A stretch of 64,000 nucleotides of DNA, taken from contig NZ_JAFBDZ010000001.1 of the NCBI RefSeq assembly GCF_016908495.1, positions 558,001 through 622,000 of the forward strand, written 5' to 3'. The DNA comes from Rossellomorea pakistanensis (lineage in GTDB: Bacteria; Bacillota; Bacilli; Bacillales; Bacillaceae_B). A program made the translations under genes and the position numbers. Under the pieces are notes generated by a model. It did no database searches. It was not told the DNA's origin and saw only the letters and a list, made by a program, of their open reading frames with translations. Positions 1 to 10,794 of the stretch are shown piece after piece (within the stretch, counting starts at the first letter, position 1; each line of letters starts with the position of its first letter).

Positions 1-3000
1 TAACCGAAAGAAAAACGTTGTCCTCTATACTTTGTTCTAAAGCGATCTTGCATGGTGAAATCTATCGGATCTGGGAACCCCCACCAACTTCTCATGACCT
101 CATGTACCCTTTCAGCTAAGCCTTCTGCCGTTTCTAAGGCAAGAGCTTGAATAGCATGACTTTCTAAAAAGCTTCCCTCTGCTTTTAACTCCTTTGCCCA
201 TTCTCTAATTTTATGACCAGCAGTAACGGCGAAAAATCCGACATAATCCATTTCTCCGCTATCAACTGAACGAATGTAATCTGCTAAACAGAGATAGGGA
301 CTTTTAGCCTGTCTAGGAAAATGAAAACGTTCGATTTCCTTTGATAAATCCTTTGGATGATAAATTATAACATCGTCTCCTTCTGATTGTGCAGGGAAAA
401 ACTGATAGAGGGCAGAAGCTTGAAGTATTCCCTCTTTTTTAGCTTTTTGGAATAAATCATCAATCGTTTGTTTTAACCCAATCGTCCTCTTATCTCCCTC
501 GACAAGCAATCTCGAAATCTTTCCTTTTATTCCAAGGTGGTGGCCTAATAGCATCTGTAGATTAATATACGGTTTAATATGATCTACTGAATACTCCTTG
601 ATGATATGACTTTCTAAATCAGGTGGAATGAACACTCGGACATCTTTTGCTACTGACGAACGAACTTTTGTTGCTAAAGCGGTTCCTTGTGAAATCGTAG
701 ATAAAACATCTGCATCTCTTGGTTCACTAAGTGTTTGTTTACTTTCTTCTTCCCATTTCAGTCTTGTCTCCTTATCTTGTATACCGTTCATTATACTTAA
801 TCCATCCATTGCATCTTTTGCATAAAGAACGAGCCCCTCATATTCACGGGCAATCTTTCCTGATGTAAACTTCCTTGTAAGGGCCGCTCCGCCGACGACA
901 AGTGGAACATGTATATCGGATTGTTTTAAGTCCTGAGCCGTAATTACCATCTGTTGTGCAGACTTTACAAGTAATCCAGATAACCCCACAATATCAGGTG
1001 ATTCTTTACGAATGATTTCGATTAATTGTTGTGGGGTTACTTTTATTCCCAAATCGATTACATCGTAACCATTATTACTTAAAATGATATCGACTAGATT
1101 TTTTCCAATATCATGTACATCACCCTTGACAGTCGCAAGAATGATTTTTCCTTTTGTTGATGATGATTGTGTTTGCTCCATATGAGGTTCTAAATAAGCT
1201 ACAGATGCCTTCATAACCTCGGCACTTTGTAGAACCTCTGCGACGATTAGTTGATTATCGTTGAAGAGTCGACCAACTTCTGTCATTCCATCCATAAGCG
1301 GGCCGTTAATAATAGCTAATGGGTTCTCATATTCTTTTAATGCAGTATCTAGGTCTTGGATCAACCCTTCCTTTGTGCCTTCTACGATATAATGTGCTAA
1401 TCGCTCAGATAGTGTCATTGTATTCACAGGTACTTTTACCTCTTTTTTCTTTCCACGGTAAAAGTCAGTGAACTTTGCTAAGGTTTCATCGGTTGTATGG
1501 AATAGCAATGATTCTGCCAAAGCTACTTCATCTGCAGGAATGGAGGCAAACCTTTCAAGCTTTTCCGTATTTACGATGGCATAATCAAGACCCGCTTTTG
1601 TACAGTGATAGAGATAAACTGCATTTAAAATCTCTCTTCCAACTGGCGGAAGTCCAAACGAAACATTACTAATCCCTAATATATGAGGACATTCAGGTAA
1701 CTCTTTTTTTATCCTCTTGATCCCTTCAATGGTTGCCTGTGCAGAGCCAATATATTGTTGGTCACCTGTTCCAACAGGAAATACGAGTGGATCAAAAATA
1801 ATATCCTCTGATGGAATTTGATATTTTTCCGTTAGTAGTTTATGAGACCTAAGGGCTATTTCAACTTTTCGGTCGGCTGTAACTCCCATACCTTGTTCAT
1901 CAATTGTTCCTACTACTACTGCTGCCCCATATTGTTTCAATAATTGAACAATTTTCTCAAATCTCTCTTCCCCATCCTCTAAATTAATAGAGTTGATAAT
2001 CACTTTTCCTTGGGTAAATTTCAGGGCTCTTTCAATAACCTCTTCATCTGTTGAATCAATGACAAGTGGCACCTTTACTTTATTTACAACCTGCTGAATG
2101 AAAGCATTCATATCCTCGACTTCATCACGATCTGGATCTGCAAGACAAATATCAATGACCTGTGCACCATTTTTCACTTGTGCTCTTGCTATCTCTGAGG
2201 CTTCTTCGATTTTACCTTCTGCTATTAACCTTTTAAACTTACGTGATCCAATTACATTTGTCCTTTCACCGACTAAAATCGGTCTTCTGTCAGCATCTTC
2301 ATATACAAAAGGTTCAATACCTGAAACGGCATGTGGGTGGGAATATTTTGGAGTACGAGGTTCAAACCCTTTAACAATATCCGCAATCGCTCGGATGTGA
2401 GCTGGTGTTGTACCACAACATCCTCCTACTAAATTTAACCATCCTTTTTCTACAAACCCACTCATCTTTGTACTTAGTGATTCTGGTGTTTCATTATAGT
2501 TGCCTTCCTCATCAGGAAGGCCTGCATTTGGATAACAACTAACATAAGCAGTGGCTATATCTGAAAGCGATCGAATATGGTCGCGCATAAACTCAGGTCC
2601 TGTTGCACAGTTCAATCCCACTACTAATGGATTTAAATGCTCTAGAGATAAATAAAATGCTTCAATATTTTGACCCGCTAGTGTTGTCCCCATTGGTTCA
2701 ATGGTTCCAGAAAGGAGAATAGGGATTTCAAATCCAGCTTTTTTAAAAGCTGCACGTATCCCAAGGTTTGCTGCTTTAACATTTAATGCATCTTGACTTG
2801 TTTCAAGAAGCAGTACATCCACACCCCCTGCAAGTAATCCTTCTGCTTGAACGCGATAATGATCCGCTAATTCATCAAATTCCACACCACCGGTAACCGA
2901 TAATGTCTTCGTCGTTGGTCCCATTGCTCCGGCAACAAAACGCGGCCATTCAGGGCTAGAAAGCTCTGTAACTGCCTTTCTAGCAATTTCAGCTGCTACT

Positions 3001-3287
3001 TTATTGATTTCATAAGCTTTTTCTCCTAGGTCATATTCATCTAAAACAATGGGGGTAGCACCGAATGTGTTCGTTTCAATCACATCTGCTCCTGCTTTTA
3101 AATATTCTAAATGAATATTATATATGACATCAGGTGCTGTCAAAACCAAATATTCGTTACACCCTTCGAATTCTTCTCCTCCAAAATCATCAAAGGTTAA
3201 ATTAGCTTGTTGAAGCATTGTTCCCATTGCCCCATCGAGGACGATAATTTTTTTCTTTAATTGCTCTTCAAATAACGTGGTGGCCAT
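1..3287 (-). CDS. metH: Cobalamin-dependent methionine synthase, C-terminus beyond window
   Basis: Transfers a methyl group from 5-methyl-THF through cobalamin to homocysteine. The reading frame is open from ATG at 3287 to the window edge, 1095 codons, so about 50 residues of the usual ~1150 are missing. Visible in order: an N-terminal homocysteine-binding barrel with the zinc cysteines (VGLNC, C227; GGCCGT, C290/C291), a pterin-binding domain, the B12 domain with the DVHDIG cobalamin-ligand motif (H725), and the start of the SAM-dependent reactivation domain ([23 protein letters not shown]). It overlaps the 3' end of the preceding yitJ by 20 bp and is the last visible gene of the SAM-riboswitch operon, so it is probably repressed when SAM is plentiful. 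Confidence 0.97.
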   Translation of the reverse strand, partial: MATTLFEEQLKKKIIVLDGAMGTMLQQANLTFDDFGGEEFEGCNEYLVLTAPDVIYNIHLEYLKAGADVIETNTFGATPIVLDEYDLGEKAYEINKVAAEIARKAVTELSSPEWPRFVAGAMGPTTKTLSVTGGVEFDELADHYRVQAEGLLAGGVDVLLLETSQDALNVKAANLGIRAAFKKAGFEIPILLSGTIEPMGTTLAGQNIEAFYLSLEHLNPLVVGLNCATGPEFMRDHIRSLSDIATAYVSCYPNAGLPDEEGNYNETPESLSTKMSGFVEKGWLNLVGGCCGTTPAHIRAIADIVKGFEPRTPKYSHPHAVSGIEPFVYEDADRRPILVGERTNVIGSRKFKRLIAEGKIEEASEIARAQVKNGAQVIDICLADPDRDEVEDMNAFIQQVVNKVKVPLVIDSTDEEVIERALKFTQGKVIINSINLEDGEERFEKIVQLLKQYGAAVVVGTIDEQGMGVTADRKVEIALRSHKLLTEKYQIPSEDIIFDPLVFPVGTGDQQYIGSAQATIEGIKRIKKELPECPHILGISNVSFGLPPVGREILNAVYLYHCTKAGLDYAIVNTEKLERFASIPADEVALAESLLFHTTDETLAKFTDFYRGKKKEVKVPVNTMTLSERLAHYIVEGTKEGLIQDLDTALKEYENPLAIINGPLMDGMTEVGRLFNDNQLIVAEVLQSAEVMKASVAYLEPHMEQTQSSSTKGKIILATVKGDVHDIGKNLVDIILSNNGYDVIDLGIKVTPQQLIEIIRKESPDIVGLSGLLVKSAQQMVITAQDLKQSDIHVPLVVGGAALTRKFTSGKIAREYEGLVLYAKDAMDGLSIMNGIQDKETRLKWEEESKQTLSEPRDADVLSTISQGTALATKVRSSVAKDVRVFIPPDLESHIIKEYSVDHIKPYINLQMLLGHHLGIKGKISRLLVEGDKRTIGLKQTIDDLFQKAKKEGILQASALYQFFPAQSEGDDVIIYHPKDLSKEIERFHFPRQAKSPYLCLADYIRSVDSGEMDYVGFFAVTAGHKIREWAKELKAEGSFLESHAIQALALETAEGLAERVHEVMRSWWGFPDPIDFTMQDRFRTKYRGQRFSFG

Positions 3288-5121
3288 AAGGAACCTTCCT
3301 CTCACTGTTGTTCTTTTCGTTTAGGTGGTGAATTAATTCAATACTCATGTCATAACGAACAAAAGGGGTGACAATGTATATACCGTTAAAAAGCTTAATA
3401 GCAGTATCTAATAATGATTTTGCAATGCTCATCCCTATTTCCCTTGCTTTTTTTGGATCCGCCCCGGCTTCAGCCATTCGCTTTCTTGTATTTACTGGAA
3501 CATTTATTCCAGGTACCTCATGATGTAGAAATTCTGCATTTTTCGAACTCATTAATGGCATAATTCCAATGAAAATTGGCACGGAAAGATGTTTAGTGGC
3601 TTCATGGATTTCATACAATTCCTCGATTCCGAATATCGGCTGGGAAATAAAGTAATCTGCTCCCGCATTTATTTTTTTCTCTAAACGTTTGACAGACGCA
3701 TCGAGATGGCGAAAGTTTGGGTTAAAAGCTGCTCCAACGGAAAATTGGGTCTTTTCACGTAAGGATTTTCCTGAAAACGAAATCCCTTCATTGTTTTGTT
3801 TAATTAACTGAATAAGCTCAAGGGATGATAAATCGTAAACAGAAGCCGCCCCTGGGAAATCCCCTATTTTAGCAGGATCTCCGGTAATAGCTAAGATATT
3901 ATGAAGTCCTAATGTGTGTAATCCCATCAAATGTGACTGAAGTCCGATGAGGTTCCGATCACGGCATGTAATATGAACTAATGGAGTCAGGTCAAACTTT
4001 GATTGTACTAGGCTTCCAATAGCATTATTACTTATTCTCGGGGATGCTAACGGATTATCGGCCAAGGTTAAAGCGTCAATACCTACATCTTTTAATGCTT
4101 TTGCCCCTTCAAAAAACAGATCCGTGTCCAAATGCTTAGGAGGATCCAGCTCCACGATGACCGTTTTTCTTTCCTTCACTTGATGATGTAAAAGCTTCTT
4201 GTTTGTAGGTGAAGAAGTAAGCTCGATTTCTTTTTTTATTTTTACATGCTTTTCTTTTATTGGCTTTAGTCCTTTTATCTTCCTTGCCATAGAACGAATA
4301 TGTTCAGGTGTTGTTCCACAACACCCACCGATAATTCGCGCACCTTGTAAGCGAAGTTCTTTAGCAATATCACCAAAGTAATCTGGTTCAGCAGAATAAT
4401 AGAACCTGCCTTCTTCATAATTCGGTAAACTAGCATTAGGATACACAGAAAGGAATGAAGTGTTAGGTAAAGGTACTTCTTCTAATGAGGAGAGCATATG
4501 AAATGGCCCCATCCGACAGTTTAGTCCTACTACATCAGCCCCAAGAATTTCTAGTTGTTTTAAAGCATCCTTTAATTTAATTCCATTTTGGAGCACACCA
4601 GGTTCATGTAAAGATACCTGGGCAATAACAGGAATATTGGTTTCACGTTTGGCAATGGCCAAAACCGTTTTAAGCTCTTGTAAATCATAATAGGTTTCTA
4701 ATAAAATCCCATCTACACCTTCTAATAGTAGACAATATAATTGTTCTCTGAAGCTTCTTTTTATCTCTTCAATCGATATATTTTGCTTAATGGCACGAAT
4801 ACCACCAGTGGTTCCGAGAACATAAGCATCACCTTGTGCAGCATCCTTTGCCAACCGTACAGCCTTTGTATTAATTTCTTTTACAGAGTCTTCTAGACCA
4901 TAACGGGATAGCTTTTCATAATTTGCACCATAGGTATTTGTTTGAATAATATCAGCCCCAGCTGCAATATACTCTTTATGGACTTTTATTACTTCATCAG
5001 GATGAGACAGGTTTAGCTCTTCAAAACAGCGATCTACTCCATAAGAATAGAGTAAAGTTCCGATTGCCCCATCAGCGATTAATATTTGATCTTTGAGTGC
5101 TTCTATTAATGATTTTTTCAT
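3268..5121 (-). CDS. yitJ: Bifunctional homocysteine S-methyltransferase / 5,10-methylene-THF reductase
   Basis: 617 aa with two domains. Residues ~1-290 form a homocysteine S-methyltransferase barrel with the zinc-binding cysteines C202 (GLNC) and C267/C268 (GGCCGTTP). Residues ~320-600 form a MetF-type flavin-dependent methylenetetrahydrofolate reductase ([31 protein letters not shown]). The MTHFR half makes 5-methyl-THF for the downstream MetH. The fused N-terminal half resembles the first domain of MetH, so two homocysteine-binding modules lie side by side. This fusion is the known architecture of B. subtilis YitJ. It lies 15 bp after metC and overlaps metH, within the riboswitch operon. 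Confidence 0.95.
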   Translation of the reverse strand: MKKSLIEALKDQILIADGAIGTLLYSYGVDRCFEELNLSHPDEVIKVHKEYIAAGADIIQTNTYGANYEKLSRYGLEDSVKEINTKAVRLAKDAAQGDAYVLGTTGGIRAIKQNISIEEIKRSFREQLYCLLLEGVDGILLETYYDLQELKTVLAIAKRETNIPVIAQVSLHEPGVLQNGIKLKDALKQLEILGADVVGLNCRMGPFHMLSSLEEVPLPNTSFLSVYPNASLPNYEEGRFYYSAEPDYFGDIAKELRLQGARIIGGCCGTTPEHIRSMARKIKGLKPIKEKHVKIKKEIELTSSPTNKKLLHHQVKERKTVIVELDPPKHLDTDLFFEGAKALKDVGIDALTLADNPLASPRISNNAIGSLVQSKFDLTPLVHITCRDRNLIGLQSHLMGLHTLGLHNILAITGDPAKIGDFPGAASVYDLSSLELIQLIKQNNEGISFSGKSLREKTQFSVGAAFNPNFRHLDASVKRLEKKINAGADYFISQPIFGIEELYEIHEATKHLSVPIFIGIMPLMSSKNAEFLHHEVPGINVPVNTRKRMAEAGADPKKAREIGMSIAKSLLDTAIKLFNGIYIVTPFVRYDMSIELIHHLNEKNNSERKVPYGHHVI

Positions 5122-5136
5122 GTATCCAAACCTCCT

Positions 5137-6306
5137 TTACGTAGTAATTACATTTTCTTTTATGAAATTTAATCCATGTTTTAAATCTGTTATCAGTTCA
5201 TCTACGTTTTCTATTCCTACTGATAAACGGAGTAATCCATCTGTAATCCCACGTCTTTCTCGCTCAGCTCTCGGCATGGAAGCATGGGACATTTTTGCTG
5301 GGTATGAAAGAATGGACTCTACTGCACCAAGACTAACGGCGAATACTGGTATATGAACATTCTTGACAAACTGCCGAACCTCGTTTTCACTTCTTAACCG
5401 AAAGGATAAAACTGCTCCTGGCCCCAATGCTTGTCGTACTTGAATTTCATACCCAGCATGATGAGATAGTCCAGGATAATAAACGTCTTCAACCTCATCT
5501 CTGCTGTCTAAGAATCGTGCAATCTTCAAGGCTGCTTCTGAGGATTCCTTTATACGTACATGCAACGTTTTGAGTCCTCTTAATAACAGCCAGCAATCTT
5601 GGACACCCAATACCGCTCCAAAAGAGTTTTGGAGAAAAGACAATCTCTCTGATACTTCTTTATTTTTTGTAACCGCTAACCCTGCTAAAACATCGCTATG
5701 CCCGGCTAGAAACTTGGTTGCACTGTGTAAAACAACATCCACCCCAAGGCTTATTGGTCTCTGTAATAACGGTGTCATAAAGGTATTGTCCAGAAATGTT
5801 AAACACCCATTGGCTTTTGCCAATTTTACAACTCCTTCAATATCAGTGATTTTAAGTAGAGGGTTTGAGGGAGTTTCCATGTAAATTACCTTAGTATTTT
5901 CTCGGATTGATGATGCTACTTCATGTAAATTGTTCATATCAATAAACGAATATTCAATGCCAAACCGGCTTAAAACCTCGGTAATCATACGATAGGTTCC
6001 ACCATAAACTTCTTCTGAAACGAGAACATGGTCCCCTCTAGAAAGAAGTAAAAAGCAGGTAGAAATAGCAGCCATTCCAGAAGAAAAAGCAAATCCCCTG
6101 TCCCCACCCTCTAATTCAGCGATCGTTTTCTCTAAAGCCTCTCTTGTTGGATTACCAGAACGACTGTAATCATAATCACCATATTGATCAAAATCCTGTT
6201 GATGAAATGTGGTAGCATGATGAATCGGAATACTGACGGCACCAGTAGCTTGATCAAGACTATTCGAATGAATAAGAGAAGTTTGGAGTGACCTTCTATT
6301 CTTCAT
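5137..6306 (-). CDS. metC: Cystathionine beta-lyase (PLP enzyme)
   Basis: 389 aa Cys/Met-metabolism PLP enzyme that would cleave cystathionine to homocysteine, pyruvate and ammonia. Fold-type I signatures are clear: YSRSGNPTR near residue 47, SSGMAA near 75, and the PLP lysine K198 in HSATKFLAGH. The start overlaps the end of metI by 11 bp and is preceded by a GAGGGGG ribosome site. Its place between metI and yitJ matches transsulfuration order. Beta-lyase versus gamma-lyase specificity cannot be settled from motifs; the paired metI-metC order supports beta-lyase. Confidence 0.9.
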   Translation of the reverse strand: MKNRRSLQTSLIHSNSLDQATGAVSIPIHHATTFHQQDFDQYGDYDYSRSGNPTREALEKTIAELEGGDRGFAFSSGMAAISTCFLLLSRGDHVLVSEEVYGGTYRMITEVLSRFGIEYSFIDMNNLHEVASSIRENTKVIYMETPSNPLLKITDIEGVVKLAKANGCLTFLDNTFMTPLLQRPISLGVDVVLHSATKFLAGHSDVLAGLAVTKNKEVSERLSFLQNSFGAVLGVQDCWLLLRGLKTLHVRIKESSEAALKIARFLDSRDEVEDVYYPGLSHHAGYEIQVRQALGPGAVLSFRLRSENEVRQFVKNVHIPVFAVSLGAVESILSYPAKMSHASMPRAERERRGITDGLLRLSVGIENVDELITDLKHGLNFIKENVITT

Positions 6307-7420
6307 GGATGAGTACCCCCTCTATCAACTTAGAAAATACATTTTCTAAATCTCCAATTAGATCATCTATATGTTCAATCCCCACTGAGAACCTTAATAG
6401 ACCATTACAGATACCTAGCTTCAACCTTTTATCTTCTGGAATATCTGCATGTGTTTGCGTTGCCGGATAAGTAATAAAGCTCTCAACCCCGCCAAGACTT
6501 TCAGCAAAAGTAATAACTTTCAAGGATTGCAGGAATGGATCAATCCATTCTTCATTCACTAATCTAAACGAAAGCATTCCACCTTTTCCTGGATATAAAA
6601 CGTTCTTAACACAAGAATGATTGGTTAAATAGCTTGCAATTTTACGCGCATTTCGTTCATGTTCGCGAATACGTATATTAAGTGTTTTAAGTCCTCTCAA
6701 TAGAAGCCAACAATCAAAAGGAGACAATACAGCTCCGCTTGAATTTTGAATAAAAGTAATTTTATCGGCTAATTCATTCGAATTAACAATCACTGCTCCT
6801 GCTAATACATCATTATGTCCCGCAAGATATTTAGTCGCACTGTGAACGACAATATCTGCTCCTTCTGTTAAGGGCTTTTGGAGAATTGGTGTATAAAAAG
6901 TATTATCAACTATAAGTAGTAGATCATTATTTCTAGCTATCTCTGCAACTACTAAAATAGAAGCTTCGTTCATTAAAGGATTTGTTGGTGTTTCTAGAAA
7001 GATTGCTCTTGTATTAGGACCAATTTTCTCTCGAATGGAATTAGAATCGTTAGTATTAACAAAGTGAAATCTCAAACCAAATTGCTCTTCATATTGCACA
7101 AACAGTCTATAGCTGCCCCCATAGAGATCCTCAGAAACAATAAGTTCATCACCGCTAGAAAATAAAGCTAAAACACTTTGAATAGCAGCCATCCCTGAAC
7201 TAAAAGCGAAAGCACGATTTCCTTCTTCAAGTTGAGAAAGAGTATTTTCCAATATATCTCTAGTTGGGTTGGCAGTTCTAGAGTAATCATAGCCTGTTGA
7301 TTGACCAATCCCCTTATGTTGATAGGCAGTTGATAAATGTAATGGTGGGCTGATTGCTCCAGTAGATTCATCGCAGCGATTTCCCGCCTGGACTAGTAAT
7401 GTTTCAATTCGTTTCTTCAA
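6296..7420 (-). CDS. metI: Cystathionine gamma-synthase / O-acetylhomoserine thiolyase
   Basis: 374 aa PLP enzyme condensing an activated homoserine with cysteine (or sulfide). Motifs are YSRTANPTR, SSGMAAIQ and the PLP lysine K197 in HSATKYLAGH. The frame is open upstream to 7528, but that extension translates the riboswitch terminator. I therefore chose TTG at 7420, which has AAAGGAGAG seven bases upstream and gives a length matching B. subtilis MetI (373 aa). It is the first gene of metI-metC-yitJ-metH. Without the start correction the protein would carry a spurious 36-residue leader. Confidence 0.9.
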   Translation of the reverse strand: MKKRIETLLVQAGNRCDESTGAISPPLHLSTAYQHKGIGQSTGYDYSRTANPTRDILENTLSQLEEGNRAFAFSSGMAAIQSVLALFSSGDELIVSEDLYGGSYRLFVQYEEQFGLRFHFVNTNDSNSIREKIGPNTRAIFLETPTNPLMNEASILVVAEIARNNDLLLIVDNTFYTPILQKPLTEGADIVVHSATKYLAGHNDVLAGAVIVNSNELADKITFIQNSSGAVLSPFDCWLLLRGLKTLNIRIREHERNARKIASYLTNHSCVKNVLYPGKGGMLSFRLVNEEWIDPFLQSLKVITFAESLGGVESFITYPATQTHADIPEDKRLKLGICNGLLRFSVGIEHIDDLIGDLENVFSKLIEGVLIHEE

Positions 7421-7464
7421 AAAACTTCTCTCCTTTTCAAATGAGTTAACGAAAAGGGGAAAGA

Positions 7465-7622
7465 AAACAAAAAAGAGCCATTCTTTATAAGAAGGCTCTA
7501 TACGTTCGTTCTCCCTCTTATCGTTCAAGTTGAAACCAACTTGCTGGAATTAGCACCATACCTATTACTGTGGCTGGTTGCTGAGGTGTCACAGGGCCAG
7601 TCCCTCAACCTCTCTTGATAAG
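7465..7622 (-). promoter_or_regulatory. SAM-I (S-box) riboswitch with terminator
   Basis: On the minus strand the P1 stem CTTATC (7622-7617) pairs with GATAAG (7522-7517). Between them lie the S-box core segments AGAGGTTGAGGGACTGGCCC, GACACCTCAGCAACC and GGTGCTAATTCC. The expression platform is an intrinsic terminator, AGAGCC (7499-7494) pairing with GGCTCT (7479-7474), followed by a T-rich run. When SAM binds, the terminator should form and switch off metI-metC-yitJ-metH. Identification rests on the highly conserved S-box core. Confidence 0.96.
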
Positions 7623-7657
7623 AAACTATTTAGTTTTATAAATCTAAACTTTCCCAT

Positions 7658-7686
7658 AATTTACATCAGACCATTCAAGATGTCAA
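7658..7686 (-). promoter_or_regulatory. Sigma-A promoter of the met operon
   Basis: Minus strand: a perfect TTGACA -35 (7686-7681), a 17-bp spacer, and TAAATT as -10 (7663-7658). The predicted start is about 30 bp upstream of the riboswitch P1 stem, the expected place for an S-box leader. Confidence 0.7.
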
Positions 7687-7833
7687 CGAAAATTTTTGAA
7701 TTGTTCGCAAATAAATTTCATAGAATTGCTTATGATATTACAGTTGCTAACAATGAAACCGCTTACGTTAACTATAGATTTTTTTATGAAGCTTTTATTG
7801 TTCATTGAAAAATAAAGTACTATATAAAATAAC

Positions 7834-8619
7834 TTAGTTAACTATTTCTATAATTCTATGAAGTTCATCTAATGAATGAATTTCATAATTAGGAATGACT
7901 TGGTCATATTTCTGGTTATTCCGATTAATCCATACAGATTTAATCCCCGACCTATTAGCCCCTAAAATATCTGTCATAAGGTTATCGCCAACCATTATGG
8001 CTTCATTTTCATTCACGTTTAGTTTAGATAGTGCATATTTAAAGATTCCATCGTCAGGCTTTCCTTTTCCAAAGTCACCAGAAATAATAATTTCATCGAA
8101 ATAAGGAATGAGTTGTGGTGTGAGCGTCAGCTTACTATTTTGTAAATGTGGAGAACCATTGGTCAATAATAATAATTGATATCGATCTTTCAGCTCGTCA
8201 AGGGTTTTAAAGGTTTCATCGAAAATATATGGTTTACTTCGACGTTCATTTATGAAGAGATTTGCTAATTCAGCTGCAAGCTCTTCATCATCTACTTTGA
8301 GTTTCATTAACCCATTATTCCAAGCAGATTTGCGGTAACTAGGAACAATCTCTTTTAGTTTCGGAAATTCGTCATGTTCATCTAAGAACTCCCCCCATAA
8401 CCCCTCAAACGGATTGATCCCAATTAATTTCGTGAATTCGTAGGTTTCATATGAAGCATATAACTCCTTTGCCTCATTTTTTACCGCTTCTTCTAATGAC
8501 ACAGCATCAACACCACTTACTTTATTCGCATATGTACAAGTTGCCGCAAAAGCTTCATTTATACTTCTATTATCCCACAACAATGTATCGTCTAAATCAA
8601 ACATAATCGCCTTAATCAT
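7834..8619 (-). CDS. HAD-superfamily hydrolase (subfamily IA)
   Basis: 261 aa predicted phosphatase. HAD motifs are in order: motif I FDLDDTLLW near the N-terminus (nucleophile and acid/base Asp), motif II LLTNGSP, motif III lysine in GKGKPDDGIF, and motif IV VGDNLMTDI. The helical insert between motifs I and II is a C1-type cap. ATG at 8619 was preferred over the one at 8634 because GGGGAG lies seven bases before it, while the upstream Met lies inside that ribosome site. The substrate is unknown; family members hydrolyse nucleotides or sugar phosphates. It appears monocistronic. Confidence 0.85.
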   Translation of the reverse strand: MIKAIMFDLDDTLLWDNRSINEAFAATCTYANKVSGVDAVSLEEAVKNEAKELYASYETYEFTKLIGINPFEGLWGEFLDEHDEFPKLKEIVPSYRKSAWNNGLMKLKVDDEELAAELANLFINERRSKPYIFDETFKTLDELKDRYQLLLLTNGSPHLQNSKLTLTPQLIPYFDEIIISGDFGKGKPDDGIFKYALSKLNVNENEAIMVGDNLMTDILGANRSGIKSVWINRNNQKYDQVIPNYEIHSLDELHRIIEIVN

Positions 8620-8743
8620 ACTTCCACTCCCCATTAAATATTTTGTATTAAGCTTACAATTTTCTTCCTTTAACGTAAATACTATTGTTAATTTAAATGG
8701 ATTACGGGTATAAATCAGAAAGAGTGAAAAGGAGCTTGATAAA

Positions 8744-9046
8744 ATGTGGATTATTTATGTAAGTATTACTTTATTGGTGGTCGGAATCATCTATCTGGTC
8801 GTCTCTTTAATCATCACTTTAAAAAAGGTCCGCCCTATTATAAATATCATGAATGATCGAGTCGCAAAAATGCAATCGAATATAGATATGGTAGCTACTC
8901 AAACTAAAATAATGCAAGCTAATCAGGCAAAAATCCAAGATGATATTAATTATAAATCAGAAATAATAAAGAACTCACTGGAAAATGTCAAGAACACCCC
9001 TAGGCTATTTAAGTCTATGTTTCTAAATTTAATTGGGAATAAATAA
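8744..9046 (+). CDS. DUF948-type membrane-anchored coiled-coil protein
   Basis: 100 aa. One N-terminal transmembrane helix (residues ~2-26) is followed by a polar, heptad-like region rich in N, Q and K (MQSNIDMVATQTKIMQANQA) and a short amphipathic tail. This is the layout of small DUF948 proteins of Firmicutes, some of which belong to the general-stress group (YtxG). Ribosome site AAAAGGAG precedes the ATG. Function is unknown. It is followed at once by a family A palindromic repeat. Confidence 0.65.
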   Translation: MWIIYVSITLLVVGIIYLVVSLIITLKKVRPIINIMNDRVAKMQSNIDMVATQTKIMQANQAKIQDDINYKSEIIKNSLENVKNTPRLFKSMFLNLIGNK

Positions 9047-9064
9047 TTTCGAACTTGAATAAAA

Positions 9065-9181
9065 GGAACTGTCCAAAAATCAAAGTGTCAGGAACCACAA
9101 CGAAAAAATAGAAGAATGCCTCATGGCATCTTTTAGAGAAGGACATCATAGTGGTTCTGGACCTATTTTGGACGTTCCCTT
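9065..9181. repeat. Family A palindromic repeat, copy A1
   Basis: About 117 bp imperfect palindrome with ends GGAACTGTCC and GGACGTTCCC, inner arms GGAACCAC and GTGGTTCTGG, and a central hairpin GATGCC/GGCATC-like segment. It shares plan and arm motifs with copies near 10.4, 16.8, 22.9, 45.6 and 48.6 kb. It may also end transcription of the upstream DUF948 gene. Confidence 0.75.
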
Positions 9182-9412
9182 TATAAAAACCACCACCTAT
9201 AAACCTCCAACCCGATTTTTACGTTTTCTTTAATTTTTTTCGAAAATAATAAACCATTTGACCTTAAAAAACATATTATTTGCATTCTAATTATATGTAA
9301 ATTATTATAATCTATAGTATCTTGAATGTGAGATATTGAAAATCAGGATAATATTCACTAGATCTATTGGAGATACTATTATTGAAAAATTTATAAGAGA
9401 GGATTGTTTATT

Positions 9413-10069
9413 ATGGCAAAAGTTTTATACATTACAGCAAATCCTAAAACAGCGAATGAATCATATAGTTTAGCTGTTGGGGAAGAATTCTTAAAAGCAT
9501 ACCAACAAGAAAGTCCAGAGGATGAGATTATTCATCTCGATTTATATAAGACAGATATTCCCTACATTGACACAGACGTCTTTAATGGTTGGGGGAAACT
9601 TCAAAAAGGAAAAGATTTTGAAGACTTAAGTGATGATGAGAAAGCAAAAGTGAGTCGTATTAATGAACTTACCGATCAATTTATTGATGCTGATAAATAT
9701 GTTTTTGTCACTCCATTATGGAATTTCAGCTTCCCTCCTAGAGTGAAAGCATTTATTGATAACATCGCCATCGCTGGTAAAACGTTCAAATATACAGAGC
9801 ATGGTCCTGTAGGCTTATTACCAAACAAAAAGGTCATCCACATTCAAGCAAGAGGTGGCTTCTACTCCGAAGGTCCCGCAAAAGAAATGGAATTTGGCGA
9901 CCGTTACCTCCGAACAGTCATGTCCTTCCTAGGTATTACTGACTACGATTCTGTAATTATCGAAGGAATGGCTGCAGTACCTGATCAAGCTGAGGAAATT
10001 AAACAAAAAGCGATTGAAGAAGCAAAAGTAAAAGCAAGACAATTTGTTAAATCTGAAATTACGGTCTAA
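9413..10069 (+). CDS. azoR: FMN-dependent NADH:quinone/azo reductase
   Basis: 218 aa flavodoxin-fold reductase (AzoR/YvaB/YocJ-like) that reduces quinones and azo compounds with NADH and protects against thiol and electrophile stress. Seen: the N-terminal FMN-phosphate loop ([13 protein letters not shown]), the conserved [16 protein letters not shown] segment, and [10 protein letters not shown] near the flavin. A TTG at 9404 directly abuts the AGAGAGGA ribosome site, so ATG at 9413 was chosen. A strong hairpin terminator follows, and the gene converges with a small minus-strand ORF. Confidence 0.9.
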   Translation: MAKVLYITANPKTANESYSLAVGEEFLKAYQQESPEDEIIHLDLYKTDIPYIDTDVFNGWGKLQKGKDFEDLSDDEKAKVSRINELTDQFIDADKYVFVTPLWNFSFPPRVKAFIDNIAIAGKTFKYTEHGPVGLLPNKKVIHIQARGGFYSEGPAKEMEFGDRYLRTVMSFLGITDYDSVIIEGMAAVPDQAEEIKQKAIEEAKVKARQFVKSEITV

Positions 10070-10078
10070 TAATTTTAA

Positions 10079-10112
10079 GGGAGGATCCTGATGGACCCTC
10101 CTTTTAGTTTTT
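10079..10112 (+). terminator. Intrinsic terminator after azoR
   Basis: GGGAGGATCC and GGACCCTCC form a stem closed by TGAT, followed by TTTTAGTTTTT. It directly abuts the stop codon of the convergent 51-aa ORF. Confidence 0.85.
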
Positions 10113-10266
10113 ACTTTGTTTTAGTAATACCGTCTAACGGAATGTGCATGGAATAGTCAAAAAGAAACTCTTCACTCAGCTCGTATTTCTCTTCGTCTAC
10201 GTCATTTGGAAAACTCTTCGCTTTTTCCACATTATCTAACGGGATATTTTGACTATGTTCGAACAT
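10111..10266 (-). CDS. Small acidic protein, 51 aa, unknown
   Basis: ATG at 10266 is preceded by a perfect AAAGGAGGG site seven bases away, and the frame runs 51 codons to TAA. The product is hydrophilic and acidic (VDEEKYELSEEF), with no membrane segment or cysteine. The short motif IPLD occurs twice, near each end (NIPLDNV and HIPLDGI), hinting at a tandem internal similarity. I do not recognise a family. The strong ribosome site and convergent placement against the azoR terminator make translation likely. Confidence 0.6.
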   Translation of the reverse strand: MFEHSQNIPLDNVEKAKSFPNDVDEEKYELSEEFLFDYSMHIPLDGITKTK

Positions 10267-10358
10267 AACCTTCCCTCCTTTATTCTTAGTATGATTTACT
10301 CATACAAATATAATTAGCCATATGGATAAATAGTCCTTTTATTTATTTTGTAAAAATA

Positions 10359-10474
10359 GAGCTGTCCCATTTGAGGTCCAAAACTACTATGAACGTTAAT
10401 ATATAGAAGATGTCTTGAGGGTTTCTCCTATATATTAACGTTGTAGTTCCAAACACCTTGATTCTGGAACAGCT
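10359..10474. repeat. Family A palindromic repeat, copy A2
   Basis: Outer arms AGCTGTCCCA and TGGAACAGCT, inner arms with CGTTAATATATAG and CTATATATTAACG forming a long central hairpin, and the conserved centre GAAGATGTCTTGAGG. Between this element and the holin-like gene (10475-10794) I see AT-rich upstream DNA but no further gene. Confidence 0.8.
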
Positions 10475-10794
10475 CCTTAACCACTTCACTTATACTATTG
10501 GAAAAACTCCAGATTCCTATCAATAATAATTTTTTGATCATAATCAACATGATAACGATCATTTATAGTTATCTAATTCTTATCTTTAGATTTAGGGGTA
10601 TCAATAATCGTATGGGGGAACTACATGATCCTCTTTCGAAACAATGATGAGGGCTGGAAATGAAACTCTTTGTAAGTTATTTCTAACAATTTTATTAGTT
10701 TTGGAAATTGTTTATCACTTTTCTGATAATTATTTCCGAAATGAAGTCTTGTCTCCCTTCTACCATCATAAAAATGATTAAGGGGGGGATAAAT

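Noticed and set aside
628-2400. Plus-strand ORFs inside metH
   Set aside because: They are antisense shadows of a well-supported gene and lack ribosome sites.
7168-7371. 67-codon minus-strand ORF
   Set aside because: Out-of-frame shadow inside metI.
7578-7808. Plus-strand 76-codon ORF
   Set aside because: Antisense to the SAM riboswitch and its promoter; no ribosome site.
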